Source: Epiperipatus broadwayi
Taxonomy: Eukaryota > Onychophora > Udeonychophora > Euonychophora > Peripatidae
DNA: 64,000 nt
Assembly (NCBI GenBank): GCA_028023455.1
Contig: JAQFVV010000507.1
Span: 370,501-434,500, forward strand
Direction: 5' to 3'
Shown: piece by piece, positions 34,145-47,924 of the stretch
Position numbering within the stretch: the first letter of the stretch is position 1
How the letters are laid out: each line of letters opens with the position of its first letter
Notes under the pieces: generated by a model
Database searches by the model: none
Told to the model about the DNA's origin: nothing
The model's input: only the letters and a program-made list of their open reading frames with translations
Translations under genes and position numbers: made by a program

Positions 34145-37100
34145 TTTAATTTGTATATATATAGTTTATATAATTGTGTGCAATAATTATTCAGGTTTAA
34201 CTCACATATCTTCTTTATAGATAATATATACAATCAATATCAGACATTAATTTGAATAACTTAATTGATGAAAAATTATTGTTTGTAATTACTTTAAAAA
34301 GATTACTTGCTGTGGCTTAAAATAATCTTTATTAGACATAAAATAAATGCTTAGAAGAAATATTGTCTGCTTTATTTCTTCACTAATTTGACCTAAAATT
34401 TTTATATTAAAGTACATAGTGTCAATCAAATATAATAGTTTTATAGAAATAATTAAAATATAGCCAATGTTTGCCATGCAGTCACAATACACATTTGTTT
34501 GATAAATTATAAGAATGTTTTGATTGTTTACATTTTTTATTCTTTTTTTCCCATTGCCAAAAGTTTATAAATTTGAGAAGTTTTAAATAACATTTTTTTC
34601 CAATAACTTTTTAACTGACATTGATTTTATATAATTCACACTTTTTATTCATGTTTCTTTTAAACATTTCTATAATCTCTGGTCATATATTGATATATTT
34701 TTGTTAATTTATTATGCTAGTAAATGAACTTATAAATCAGAGTCATCTTTAACAGAAAAATGTTCTTTTTTAACTTTAATGATTTAGGGCAACTCATCCA
34801 GAATTTGTGGTTTTTGGGAATTACAATGGGATTGTTATCAATATGTCTTTTTTAAGTTGTTTTAAGTCTTTCTATAACTTTACCTTATTAGTATATGGTT
34901 TATTTTATACATTTATGGATTTTAAAATTAGTAGTTAAAAAATCTGAAGATGTGTGTTAGCATTTTATGGAACTTTTAGACATACTAATTAGCCATTTGT
35001 TATTAAGAGAAATGACAAATTCTGATTGGCAGGGTATTTTATCCTGAGGCTAAATAACTGAATAACTTAAATTTCTAAAGAAAATTTGTATTTTTCAGTA
35101 ATTTGTTTACAAATTAAGAATTATGCAATATTTTTGTATAATACTTTTTTTTTAACACAAAATTTATTTGACTAATAAAATAATTTATTTTTAAAAATTT
35201 AAATTTTAGAAAGTTCATTATGGCTTAGCAGAAGTAGGTTCTACTGGGTAAACTAAAATCACCTTTGTTAAAACATTAAAGAAAACATTGTTTACAATTT
35301 TAATAACAATAAATAATATACTAACTTACTTTTTTTTTCTTTCTAACCCTAAATATATCCTTCTTTTAATAACATAAAATTCAAATATCTAATATTTCAT
35401 TCTAATAACTTTTTGAATAGATAAATTACATCCTATGACATCCAACATCATTGTCATAAATAAAGACTCTGTTTAGAAATTTATTTTCATATTTTGCAAA
35501 TGTCTAATATTAATTTTTAGAATGTCCATCATCTAAAAGCTTACATTTCTAATAAATAATATTACGACTATCAATATATGATACCAAAAAAAAGTTAAAT
35601 TATAAAAAATAAAATGTTCAAATATGGAAGAATATTAATGAAAGGTCCATTAAGTTCCATTCAAAATAGAAAAGTGGAGTTTTCTGCTGAACAAGTTAAT
35701 TCTATAATTTATCTATTCAATGTCAACATAAAATTTTATAAATATTAGGCAGAATTAGGAAATGCTTTACTAATTTTTTTTAGAGTGTGGATATTATTTT
35801 TCTTAAGAATTTACTACTTTTGTCAATGGCTTTTTTTATGTAAGATAATCCCATCTTATTTTCTGATTTATCAAAATCTAATTTTTTACTATGGGAAAAA
35901 GCTATGCTAATAATATTGTGGAAAAAACTCTTGTAAAACAATATAATTTTAATAATAGAGACCTCCTGGTAAATTCATTTGTTACCAAAAAGCGTTTTTT
36001 TAATTTAACAATGTTTTAGTCTAATGGCAAAGAGTGAAGCAATATCAGTATGATCAAAATATTCATTATCAATTAGTTTCATATTTTAATTTCAATTTTT
36101 TTTTTTATATCTAACATCAAAAGACATCTGTGTTAAAAGTTGTTATTTTATATATCTAAATATATATATTGAACATAATACTTCATTAAAAAAATTTTTT
36201 TTAAAGTTTATAAATTTCACCTCAGCTATTTATATTTTTTAATTTTTAGGAATTTTTTTCTTTTTTAAAATAGATTATTTTCAATGTCAATTAAGTATAT
36301 AAATAAAATAGTATGATGCAATCTGTTTAATAAATAATACGTGGAGGTGATACAATATAGAAGAATACTATTTGGAGATTAACACTACAGAAAGTTCAGT
36401 AAAAGTATTTTTCTGTTTGTCAGTTTTCATACTATTGCAAGATTATTTTTATTTAATAAAAGTGATATTTTCTATTCTGGATACTTTTATTATCTTTGAA
36501 GTTATCTGATGATTGGATGTTCAAGTTAATCTAAATATTTTATAATATAAGTTAAAATTTTAAATACATATTATTAATTTTTAAATTTTTTTACATGATT
36601 ACACACTTGCTTATTCAATTTTTTTTATGTTGAACACATAAGTTTGGTTATGTGCTTTTTTTTACATTTCAGGAAGAAAAAAGTATCTTTTAAAAATATG
36701 AATTCAGCCCAGATATTCAGAAATTTGCTATTTTCTTAAAATATATTTATAAATTAAATATAAAAAAAGTGTATAACATCTTTAATAAAAGAACTTTGTG
36801 ATCATTTGCTTTGTGATCAAAAGTGTGATCTAGTCATATTTCAGCTAGTCTCGTGCAAAATCTAAATATTTTTCCCAATGCCTCAAATCAAAACAAATCT
36901 ACTAAATATTTTTAAAAATAAATTTGGAGATGTAAGAAATAAACCATTTGCAGGAGATTGAGCCCCCAAAAACCAAAGCTATAAAAATTTCACTATCAAT
37001 TAAAACTCTTTAACTGTTTGTTACAACTTCTCACATATGTATATAAAAAAAAATTATTATTTGTTTTATTAAAATAGTTTCATTCATGCACAAAATGTAC

Positions 37101-37620
37101 TGTTACACTTGACAATCTCAATTTTCAGTTTTTTATTTTATATTCTTTTATAGTTCAATATGTCTTTTTATTAATTCATCTTGAATATTCCAAAACAATA
37201 CAAAACATTAATTTTTTTTCCTTTAGACTATCTTACCATTGTGTCTTGAAAGTCTTTCTACTTTCTTTGACTATCTTTCCTCTTTTAATTATTATCACAC
37301 AAATGTTAAATATAGTTATATGTAGTGTTAGTTTTTTATTTTGCTTGAAACACAAAAAAAACTTTCTTTGCAATTTATGTGTGAGAGTCTATTTCTTTCC
37401 ATTCCTAGAAGCTTCTACTAGTTGACAGGGAATCATTGGAAAATGCATTGAGAATAGGAGCTGATATGTTATTAGTTTCGGTCTAGTGCTCCATAATAAA
37501 AGAATATCTGATATAATGAGTATTTTTATACTTGAAATAAATCAAAGTAATTAAAATAAAAATTGTCACTCATAGTATAATTTTTAACTTAAAAGTTAAT
37601 TCTTTTCCTCTTTTAATTCT
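34145..37620. other. AT-rich stretch without a recognised gene
   Basis: T- and A-run sequence with no supported coding, RNA or repeat feature. Small open frames at 34036-34492 (minus) have no recognisable domain. Confidence 0.6.
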
Positions 37621-37626
37621 CCAAAC

Positions 37627-37722
<96 letters not shown>
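37627..37722 (+). repeat. GAAA and GA microsatellite
   Basis: About five AAAG units (37628-37650) run into a pure GA tract of about 35 units ending at 37721. It is the longest purine-only tract in the window, about 95 bases, and such tracts can form triple-helix structures. Confidence 0.97.
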
Positions 37723-37725
<3 letters not shown>

Positions 37726-38029
37726 GTTTCTTTTGCATATTATTGACTTTACTTACATACAAAAATTGTTGCTTTATTTATATATTTTTGGGATTGTCTC
37801 CTCAAAAAATATATAATGTAATTAAATTAATTAAATGAATATATCAGTGAATATTTATTAAATAAATAAAATCTTTATTCACTCAATTATTTTCTGGCAT
37901 GGATATTTCATTCCTTATTTATTTATTTTCATCTTGTTTGTATATACATGCATAAGTAAGCATGCAAATATTTTCCAAAATATACTTTGGCATTGCTATG
38001 CCAGTGGTTGTAATATGTATTTCTTGCAG

Positions 38030-38755
38030 AATCAGCACTCATCGGTTGGGACATATCATAATCTTCCACACAAATATACAATCACTGCTCAATTTAGATT
38101 AAGATAAACATCACTTAAACTTTAATAGACATGCTTCAATCTTCTCACCCATCCAATTATTCAGCTATCCATTTCATTGAAAAACCAATAATGGAACACT
38201 CAAAGTCCCTGGTATTTGATATTGCAATTATACTCGTGTAGACATTACATCAATCTAACCCCTCATATTAACAGATCATTATGTATTTATATAATAACAG
38301 AAAATGGATATGCTGAACTTATAGATGTAACCTATTTCCAAGGCAACATGGAATTAGCCTATTCAGTCAGTGTATTGAATGTTTTTTATATAAGAAATAG
38401 AAGAATTTGAACTTAGGATTTTTCAGTCTATATTTATCTTCCATTCCATCTCAAACAAATGAAACACGTGACCACATACATTTGAAAAAAGATAGATGAT
38501 CCCCAATATATGTATTTAACATAGAACCAACACTAATTGGATATATGTGTGGGATATTATGATCTGGCCCAACTGATAAGTGCTGGATCTGCATGAAACT
38601 GGGGACCATTCATTTTTTTCATGTGGTGTGATCATGTGTATTGGTCGTTTGAGAGGGAGTAGAGCACAAATATAGACTACAAAATCTTAAGTTCAAATCC
38701 CTCTATTTACTTGTATATGAAACATTCAGTACACTGAATGAATAGGCTAATTATA
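38030..38755. repeat. Unit-A locus with a foldback element, copy A4
   Basis: 38030-38350 is a forward unit-A fragment (CAGCACTCATCGGTTGGGAC, CTTTAATAGACATGCTTC, CATTGAAAAACCAATAATGG). Directly after it, 38354-38755 is an inverted structure whose ends are AATTAGCCTATTCAGT and its near-complement, and whose inner parts contain unit-A pieces (TTCAAATCCCTC, TATGTGTGGGATATTATGAT). A tRNA-like string with GAGTAGAGCAC and TTAAGTTCAAATCC lies at about 38657-38702. No protein is encoded. Confidence 0.65.
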
Positions 38756-38759
38756 CAAT

Positions 38760-41700
38760 AGTAATAGAAAAATTGATATTTTTATTACCTACCCAAAATA
38801 GTTAGTAATGTAAATCTCAATTTAACTAATTTTTACAAAATGTTCTATAAATATTAATGTAATATTAGAATGACTAAGATAAAATTATATATTCAATAAC
38901 AGTTTGAATATGCTTTTAATAATTATGCAGTTAGCTAATTAAAATAGAAAAATTGAAAAAAGAGGAAATATGTAGTCAGAGCTAAGTTAAAATCTATCTA
39001 AGACAATCTCTATAAAATTGACATTTTCTTTGCATTTTTCACAATGCTCTCACCACAGACTCATTCATTTCTAAACAACTATCATTTTTCATCTTTACAC
39101 ATTTATCAAATTCTTTCCCAGAAAATGCAGTGCTGTCCAACCAAAATATCAATACAATAATGTTAACTACAAATAGATTATTCCAGATAATATATCTTAT
39201 ATATTTGTGTACATATTTATTAATTTTTATATAAAAAGTGTGTAATACATTGTTTCTTTAAACTGTTTAAATATGTCAATCTTTTTTTAAATCTCTTTCT
39301 TTTAATTCCGTTGCACACACACACAAAACAAAACAAAAAAGTTAAATTAAAAACTTTTTAAATTTTTTGAAGCAATATTGTTGTTTATCTATTTGAAAAT
39401 ATATGTTTTTTTTTTATTATTATTTTTTGTAAGAGGCTGCTAGCAATGTTTTAATTAAAAGAATTCTTTGATCTGTGTCAATGAAAGTATAAGGTATTTT
39501 TTAAATGTTTATCTAATATGCTGGACATTATCATATCTATGCTGCTTCAGAAAATTTTAAGTAGTTTTAAAATGCTTCAAAATTGAATCTTTTTTCTCCT
39601 TTTTGATTGAAGCTTTTTTATGAGATAATTGCATGTATCTGTATTTTAATAAATATTAGCTTCAAATCAGAGCGGTAGGAAACTCTTATTAAATATGCAC
39701 AGATTAAAAAGAATACAAAAAGGGGATTTTTGCAGCTTTCAGCAAATTTATGGAATTAAAAAAATTCAATAAAACTCCACTTGTCACAGATACGCAAAAG
39801 TCTGATCTCAGACTCATTTGAAATTCTCTTCGGAGTTTCTGCAAGTATTAAAAATTACATTCAAAAGACGCAGATTACTGATTGGAAATCTTTGAATTCT
39901 TTGCATAATTCATTTTATTTATTTATTTTTGATGAATTAATTATTTAACTGCATTCCATTAGTTTGTCTTTTATGTAAAATAATAAGGTGGTCTAAGCAA
40001 CATACATCTAATTTTTTCTCTCCCTCTCTTCTGTTTTTGTGTTTTATGAAAACAAATTTTATGCAAATTCCATCTGATCAAATTCAAAATTGTTTTTATT
40101 TTAGACATTTCAAGACATGCTTAATGATCTAAGAAGAAAAATCCAACTTAAAATTTTGAATGCATCGCAGAATGTAAAGCAATATGATAATCATTTTTTG
40201 TGTATTTATGTAATAATTTATAATCTAATAAATGAGCAAAGTAATTTCAAAGTTCATAGCTTTAAAATAATAAATATTCTAAGAATTTGAGTGCACTTTT
40301 CTTTTTAAATATACATTATTACGATTATTTTTAATTAGTAAAATATTTTTAAAACACAACATAATAAAAACACACTCGATTTATATATAATACGTTGAAT
40401 ATATTTGCACACACAAAAGTCATATAGAGATATATAAAATGAAAAGAGAGTTATTTTGCACTAATTTTTTTAAAAAAAATAGTTTTCTAAATTTATCAGT
40501 ATATTAGTGATATTTCTTATTTATTACTAATTGAAACTTCATATATGAAATTAAGCTTAGACATTGCAAATGGTTTTAACAATATAAATATTTGCAGATT
40601 GTTTTATTTAATTTAAATTAATTGCATCTATAGTTATGAAATAATTTGAGTAACTTGGAAGTAATCGAGCTGTTCCATATTTATAATTTAAAGGACATTA
40701 AACATAATTAATTGTTTATAATCTTATAGATTTTTTTTAATAAGTCTGTAGTATAAGAAAAATCATAAATATCTGCTAAAAGATTCATTTAGAATTTTTT
40801 TTTTTTTTTTACAAAAGAACAGAATTAAAAAAATGTATACACTAGACTAATCATATCCTTATCTTTATTTTTCACATTATTATTATTATTAGATGACATA
40901 AAGTCATCACCAACTTCTTGCAATCATGTAACATAGTATCACTTAATTCTTTAAATTTATTACTTTATTATAAACAAAAGCAGTTTTTTTTGCTACTTTA
41001 GAGCCATCTATTGTTAAAATTGATTCCCAGAATAATTTTTGACTTCTTAATATCAAACTATTAGTCTGATAATAAAAATGGAGTTATAGTTTGCTGCCAT
41101 ATGAATAACCGCATTGATTTCACTTTAATTAAGAAATCTTCATTGATAAAGGGAAAAGTCAAATAGAAATTAAATTGTATTACCATTTGGTAAGTACTGA
41201 TTTATCAAGTTTATAACAAGACTAGAATAGAGAAAGAAATACTACTTTATTTTTAGCAATTATATGAATGACATTTATCTTCTCCATAAAATTTTCCAAA
41301 TATTGGAAGTAGTTTATAATTCAATTCTCCTGCATAGTTTGAAATGTTATATCATTTATGATCAAATGTCAACAAAACTACTTTATATTGTCATTTTCCA
41401 ATTTTAATATTAAAAAAAAAAAAATTAAAAAAGGCAAAATAAAAATAAAAGTAAGATAAAAAAAGATATAACAAACTATAAATTCAGAATTAGTAGGATT
41501 GTGATATGGTGCCAACATCATATACTAATCTTTTTTGTCAGTGAATTGTTATCTACCTGGATAACCTATAATTAAATTTGGATATTTAAATTCTAGTAAA
41601 GAATAATTAGGTATTCATTTTCTGATTTGCAAAACAGTTACTTAAAATAAAAATATTAAACTATTAATAATTTTAAAAAAATTAACCTTCACCTAAACTG

Positions 41701-42305
41701 AACATGGGCATTGTAGTTAGATATGCTGACCATAGGAATATTTTACAATTTATTGGATTCTCCTTATAACATTTTTTTTTTTAAAAAAGGGAATAACTGG
41801 GTTTACTAATAGGGATCCTGTAAGAACTTTCTAAGTATAGCTGTAGGACAATCAATGAATTAAAAAGTCACATCAAATGGACAATAATTTTAAGTAAAAC
41901 AATGTCTTTAAAGTAGAGCAATAATGGTTTTAAAATGTAATTATAACAAATATTTTTATAAAATTCATTTCTCTTATGAGATGGCTGCATTTTACTTTGA
42001 TCACAATCATTCCTAGAAACTTTTAATTGATTAATAAAATCATAAATCTTTTTATAAGAAGTAGGATTTTTACCCACACACAACAGATCAGCCTATTAGA
42101 AATTCCTTCAGAATTAAAAAGCAATTTAATGACAGAATAATGTCTCACAACATAACTGATAGATGGTAATTGTCAAATCTGTGATTAACAATGTATATCT
42201 TTCTTATATTATTAAATTTTAAGTTGCTTTTTTAATTATCAATGAAAGAAGTAATCTATAAAAAGCAATGCAGCCAGTGGTAAGTATGGAGGTCTTAGAA
42301 AAATT
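38760..42305. other. AT-rich stretch without a recognised gene
   Basis: No coding, RNA or dispersed-repeat feature supported. A short ATT run at about 40878-40892 precedes an imperfect hairpin GATGACATAAAGTCATC (40893-40909). Confidence 0.6.
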
Positions 42306-42327
42306 ATGACAAATAATTCTGTTCTTT

Positions 42328-42418
42328 TTTTTTCCTATGACAAATGCGTTGACTGGGAAGCAAACCTGGGCCAGATGCTTGTAAGGCAGCTATGCTAACC
42401 ACTAGGCCATCAATGCTT
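42328..42418 (-). repeat. Minimal tRNA-Val-derived retroposon, copy 2
   Basis: Read on the minus strand it starts AAGC like copy 1, then has a 73-base tRNA-like body. Acceptor halves GCATTGA and TCAACGC pair at six of seven positions. The A box is AGTGGTTAGCAT and the anticodon loop CTTACAA has a TAC (Val) anticodon. The B-box region CAGGTTTGCTTCC is followed by a trailer ATTTGTCATAGG and an A tail. Flanking duplications of about 20 bases (42308-42327 and 42419-42438, one mismatch) share ATAATTCTGTTCTTT. The tail and long duplications show that it arrived by retroposition. Confidence 0.85.
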
Positions 42419-42439
42419 GACAGATAATTCTGTTCTTTA

Positions 42440-43590
42440 GATTGTTTGTAACAAGAACACATAAATAAATATGCAGTCTACTGCAGAAAAATAAAAAGAG
42501 ATCTACACAGATATTTTAAATAGTATAGAAATGTCAACTTCCTTTGCATAGTATGTGACATTTTAAAATAATTGTATAGTATAAAATGTGTGTTTGTATG
42601 GTGTATATATATATAGTTTTCTCATTATCATTAAGAAAAATATTCTCTAATACTATTAGCTCTAATTTCATTGACTCACACAAAACACATTTACAATTAA
42701 TTATATGTTAGTATTAAAAGAATCATAACAAAAAAAAACTTGATGTATTTTAATAGTTGCCTGATAATATTGTGCATTTTAGTTTATTAATCTCAAAAAT
42801 ATGTCATATTATAAAATAAAATACTGATGTCCAAATACTTTTATGTAAAACATATGTAGTAGTTAGAGCATAATGGGCATACATTTTAATTTGTGGTTTA
42901 AATAAAATATTTCATCAACAATAAGCAATTACCTTCACAAAATTAAGCATGAATTTTGCTAAATTTAATTAGTGAAGAGAATAACTTTATTATTTTTGTA
43001 GTAAATATCTTATACTGAACCAGATGAAAAGGAATGCTGGAAGAAAAAGAGTTCTATAGAAGTTGGGCATTTATGACCAAACATAATAACTAGACATTTA
43101 CTTTGTCATCATTTTCTTAAAGATAATATAGAATAAATGTCTAAATTTTTACCAGGGCAAGCAAAAAAGCTATTAGTATGATTCAGTGTAAAATGTACTA
43201 GCTTCAAAAATTGTTTGGAATACTTTAAATATGAATTGGTTTAGAGAGGGTAGAATTGATTTTTTTTATTGTATAATAATAAACTAAAAGATGAAAATGA
43301 GTGGTTTTCAATGTTAAGCAAATTTGTAAATAGAATTGAAAACAAGATGCAATCCAGTATTGTAATAAACATGTTGGATGAAAGAAAGAATATGTCTCTA
43401 AAAAATTCATTACCATTAACAAGAATAACTGAACGTTGTTTGTGGATGAAACTGTTAGAAAGATCATCAAAAGAATGTTTATAACTTCTGTTAAAATTAG
43501 AGTTAGGAGTATGCAGAGACTTATACTAAACTTTTTACATTAATAAAATAAGATCCTTGGACTTTTTGAACAGTCTTAGTAATGTTTATC
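42440..43590. other. AT-rich stretch without a recognised gene
   Basis: The overlapping frames at 43225-43470 (minus) and 43269-43484 (plus) are read from the same DNA and neither shows a known motif. The plus frame is charged (KDENEW, NRIENKM) and could be a decayed exon or element piece, but I cannot support it. Confidence 0.5.
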
Positions 43591-43704
43591 TGAAAGTTTG
43601 TAATGATGACATTTCACTTATAATTATATACTGGACTATTTTCATCATTTTATTTTAATTGTTAAATATTTTTAAATCAAACTTTATACAAGTTTGTATA
43701 AAAT

Positions 43705-43865
43705 ACAATATTTTGAATGATATTATTGCATACTTTTAAGTATAGATGGCCTCACTGATGGCAGTATTAGCATAAGAATCAAACTGGTGATTTTCTGATT
43801 TTTGTATATTTAATGGCCACCCTACACTAATACTGTCACTAGTATAGACAGAAACACCAGAAAAA
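43705..43865. repeat. Second copy of the repeat nested in RTE-1
   Basis: ATATTTTGAATGATATTATT, then GATGGCCTCACTGATGGCAG and TTTTTGTATATT align with 9880-10000. The part 43741-43860 is partly self-complementary: GGCAGTATTAG near 43760 faces CTAATACTGTCAC near 43830, so it can form a hairpin of about 90 bases. Confidence 0.55.
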
Positions 43866-44234
43866 AAAAAGAAAAAAATTCTATTTGAAATGTTGTGTTA
43901 TACACTAATTTGTATAATATTTCTAAGAAATGAATGTGTATTTAGAAAGATATAAATGAAGTTTGAATAATTCTAAAGAAAAACATTTAACAATAAAAAC
44001 TAAAAAAAGAAATTAGTTCAACATATAATTACACTACGTATTAATGATTTAAATGTGATTTATACAATATTTGGTCAATTAATTAATGATCAAAATACTC
44101 AGCAATTTGTGAATGTGATATTTTTAAATATCTTGATAACATTTTAGGTAAAAAAGAAGATTTTGATGTTGAAGTGCAGCAACACAAAAGAAATATGCTG
44201 CAACTATTTTTAAAAAAGATATTTCATCACAGTG

Positions 44235-47090
44235 ATATATCATCATCATCATTACTGACCATTATCAGTTTACTGCAGGATAAAGCTGTTCAAGTTTAAT
44301 CCACTTTCTCTGATCCACAACCTATCTTTTTTATATCACATCAAAAAAAATCCTTATTTTTTATCCATCTCACATGATCTCATTCTAGATCTTTAATTTT
44401 TTTAGAATCTAATATAAGACTTCAATGGATCATCTCTTATCATCTCTTCTAGTAACATGCCCAAACCAGCTTTTTTAGTCTCTTTTCAGTGATGTCAGTG
44501 ATATATATATATATTCACCAACATTTTTTACCTTTGATTGTTTCTTGTTACTCTTAATATGCATCTCTCCATACTCTGTTAAATGTCCATCATGTCTTAG
44601 ATCCACAAGTAAGAAATAGCAAAAAAATATTTTAGAGAAAAATGTTTTTTTCAAATATGTAGGTCTATTTTTGTTTAATATTTTTTTTAGCAAAAGCATT
44701 CCTTCAAGATTAATTTTATTCCTTGTTTCCATCTGTACCAATAATATGATATGATTAACGTAGCTACAGTTATTATTTTCAATTTCTAATTGATTAACAA
44801 TCTTTATTTTCTTTTTCTTCTTCTGAAAAATGCATTCAACATTATTTTAGTTTTTTTTTAGCAATTATCTTCAGCTTACTTTCTTAATTTAATCTAATAA
44901 TCTAAATGTATTTTTTATTACCTTAGTTTTTCAATTTAATCCAGAAAGTATTTCTTGTAAAACTGCTGTAAAATAGTTTGAAGATATAGAATTATTTTTT
45001 CATACATCTTTATTAATATTAATCTTTGTCTCCATGTTGTATTTTAATAAATATTTTTCATAATCTTTTATGCATAACTTCTCTTAATGAGAATTAATAG
45101 AACTCTATGTTCTATTATTTATTACATTTCTTAATATCAATGCCATTTATGCATTTTTTTTACTTATACAGTACATTTTTAGAATTTAGACATTTAGTAT
45201 ATAGTTTTTCCAACAATTTTTCTATCCTTCTGCTTCTTTTAAGATATTAATAATAATTCTATCATTTGCTAAAGTTTTTCTTTTCATAGATTTAACAACA
45301 TATGTAATATTTTCATTTTAAATGTTTAGAAATTCAAATGATGTGTTTCTTGTTGTAGTTATATTGTTGATTGGTTTCTTATTACTAATTCTTTGGAGAA
45401 CAATTCCATATATTTCATGATATCAATCCTTCTTTTAGTGTTGCATCTTTTCTTTTAATTTCTAAAACAATACTACTTTTATAGCTTTTCTTACCAATCC
45501 ACAATTATATCTTTTTATATCATTAAGCAATATTCTTTCTAATAACAAAGTGTTGTTTTATATTTTTGAGACTTTTATTCTCTTTTATAGCTTTTCTTAC
45601 AATTCATAGTTATAATTTCTTATAATATTAACTGTTTTTTTTATATAATTTAACTGGACTCCAGATGTTTAACTCTTTTTACTGGATCATTTTTAAATAT
45701 TTTTATATTCCTTTGTTTCTTTATGTAGTCTTTTTTTTAGTTAAAAATTTAATAGTGAAATGGAGCTTTTTTGCATCAACTATTTTTATTACAATTTTTA
45801 GTAGATTATTAATTATTTTCATATTGATGTTAGTCAAATGTAAACCATCTTCAAAATCTGTTCACATTTTAAAACAATTAGCAAGCTCTAATTTAAGATC
45901 AATAGAATATTTCTTAAAATTGAGGATATTAACTGTTTCTATTGTTTTTAAATAGTTTTCTTCTCTCTAGTTTTGCATTAACATGTATCTTACTTCTCAC
46001 TAATTCAAGATTATTTTCTGTTTTGAATCTAATAAAAAACATTACAGTTTTGCAATATATATATATTTTATGTTAACCAAATTATGATATAATTCTGTTG
46101 TATCTTCATTTGAATGTTTCCATATTAATTTCCATTTAACATTTTTTCTTTCCAAATTCAATAAGTCTGTGTCTTTTCTCATTTCTATCACTGTAATTTA
46201 CTCACAGTATATTTATTCTTCAATCATTTTTGAATTCTTATATTAAAGTCTCCCATGATTAGAATTTTGTTTAGCATGAGAAAATATTTTGTATCTCTGA
46301 ATAAAAAGTCTCTACTTTTCCATCACAAGAACTTGAATTATCTGCATTTAATATCTTCCATTAAGGTGAATAATTAATTTGTTGCTCTATTTAACATATC
46401 ATCTCTACAATGTTACCATCATTTTTCATTTATAATAAAATACCCTTCTATTTATCTTTACAACATGTATGCTTTTCTCATAAAGTATATATCCTCTTTT
46501 CAAGTCAATTGTTTCTTTATTCTTTTTTCTAACATTATAAAGTTTGATGATATCCCATTTAATATTAGACAGTTCTTCTAATTCAAGTAATCTTCTCTAT
46601 CTTGCAAGATATATGTAATTAAATGTAATTAAATACAATATCATCATTGGATGGCAGCCCAGTAATATAACATCAGATTTTTTATAACTCTCTGCCTTTG
46701 GCTGCCAACTATGGCTATAAGAACCATAATTTAGTTTTGCTTTATCATGTTTGTAAATATCTGAAAGAAATCATTCATACCCATATCTAATGACTTTAAG
46801 AAAACTCAACTGATGATTCAGTTCAGAATTATCTGACAACTGAAATAAAAGACTATGGTGTTTTTAGTTTTAAGTTCAGAGATAAAAAAAACTAGTAATC
46901 TCACTTCATTGGCTAATATGCTTTAATGCACAGCCCATTAATGTTAATGCACTATATAAATAATCATATAGTAATAACATCTGTGGCAACAAAAACACAG
47001 CATAGATATTAGAAATTTACTTGATTGGTTGTTTCAAGGCTTCATAGAGTAATCAAACCATCTCCTTTCAGTTAACAGTAATTACCTTTT
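44235..47090 (-). mobile_element. RTE-type LINE, old copy RTE-3
   Basis: It aligns with RTE-2 along nearly its whole length, in the same order and strand. The 3' TGATGATGATGAT tail is at about 44240-44252 and a C-terminal remnant lies at 44475-44741. The reverse-transcriptase region is about 44900-45500, the linker and endonuclease are 45500-46600, and the 5' UTR is 46600-47090 (CTCTCTGCCTTTGGCTGCCA at about 46690). Frames are destroyed by many small changes, and only short open stretches are left. It is older than RTE-2. Both copies keep the 5' UTR, so both were once close to full length. Confidence 0.8.
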
Positions 47091-47924
47091 GCAGCTAGAA
47101 TTATAACAACTACAATAAAATTAGCTGTATGTAGGACTATTAATCTTTCTAATATATTTTATAGAAGTCAGATATGATGTAACATAACAAAGATAAATTT
47201 TATTTAACAGTGTCCGATAATAATCATTATGGTAAGATTTTAAGTTAATCAATATATTCCTTAACTATCTAGATGTGATAATATGGAATTTACAATTTCA
47301 AGTACATATACTCAATGGATTGGCTATTTGAAACATGCAAATAACTGATTTTTTAAAGATATATTTTATGATGAACTTGAGCATAGATTTCATAAAAAAT
47401 ATTTCAAAAACACTGTAAAAAAATTGCAGTTGTTTTTATTGGAAGAATATAATTAAGAACTAAATACAATAAAAATCTTCAGTTAATTAAATCTTTTACA
47501 AAGTGATGCTTTTGCAAAAAAAGGTCAAAAAACAGTATCATAAGGTGACAAATAAACAGATTAATAATCTTCATGTGATATTACTGGATGTGATTATGCT
47601 TCATGGACTGTTAAGACTATTGGTAGAATATTGAACTGAAGAGATGAGCTCAATTCCATCACATTTGATAATTAAATTTCAAATGCTTTCTTAAGTAATA
47701 AAACTATGCAATAATTTTACATTTTATTTATCTTTAATTTATTATACCAGATTTTGAATGATCATACATATTTTTCAGTAGTTTTTAATAATAGTGAATG
47801 AAATGGCATATCATAAATAAATAAAAATAATTAAGTTAACCTATAAAAAAGATTCTTCTGTTTTTAGTGAAAAGCTAACATTCATAATAACCTGTGTTTT
47901 GCTTTATATCTTAATATTTTACTT

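Noticed and set aside
43225-43484. Overlapping charged and hydrophobic frames that could be an exon
   Set aside because: No recognisable domain, no convincing splice sites, and the two frames exclude each other.
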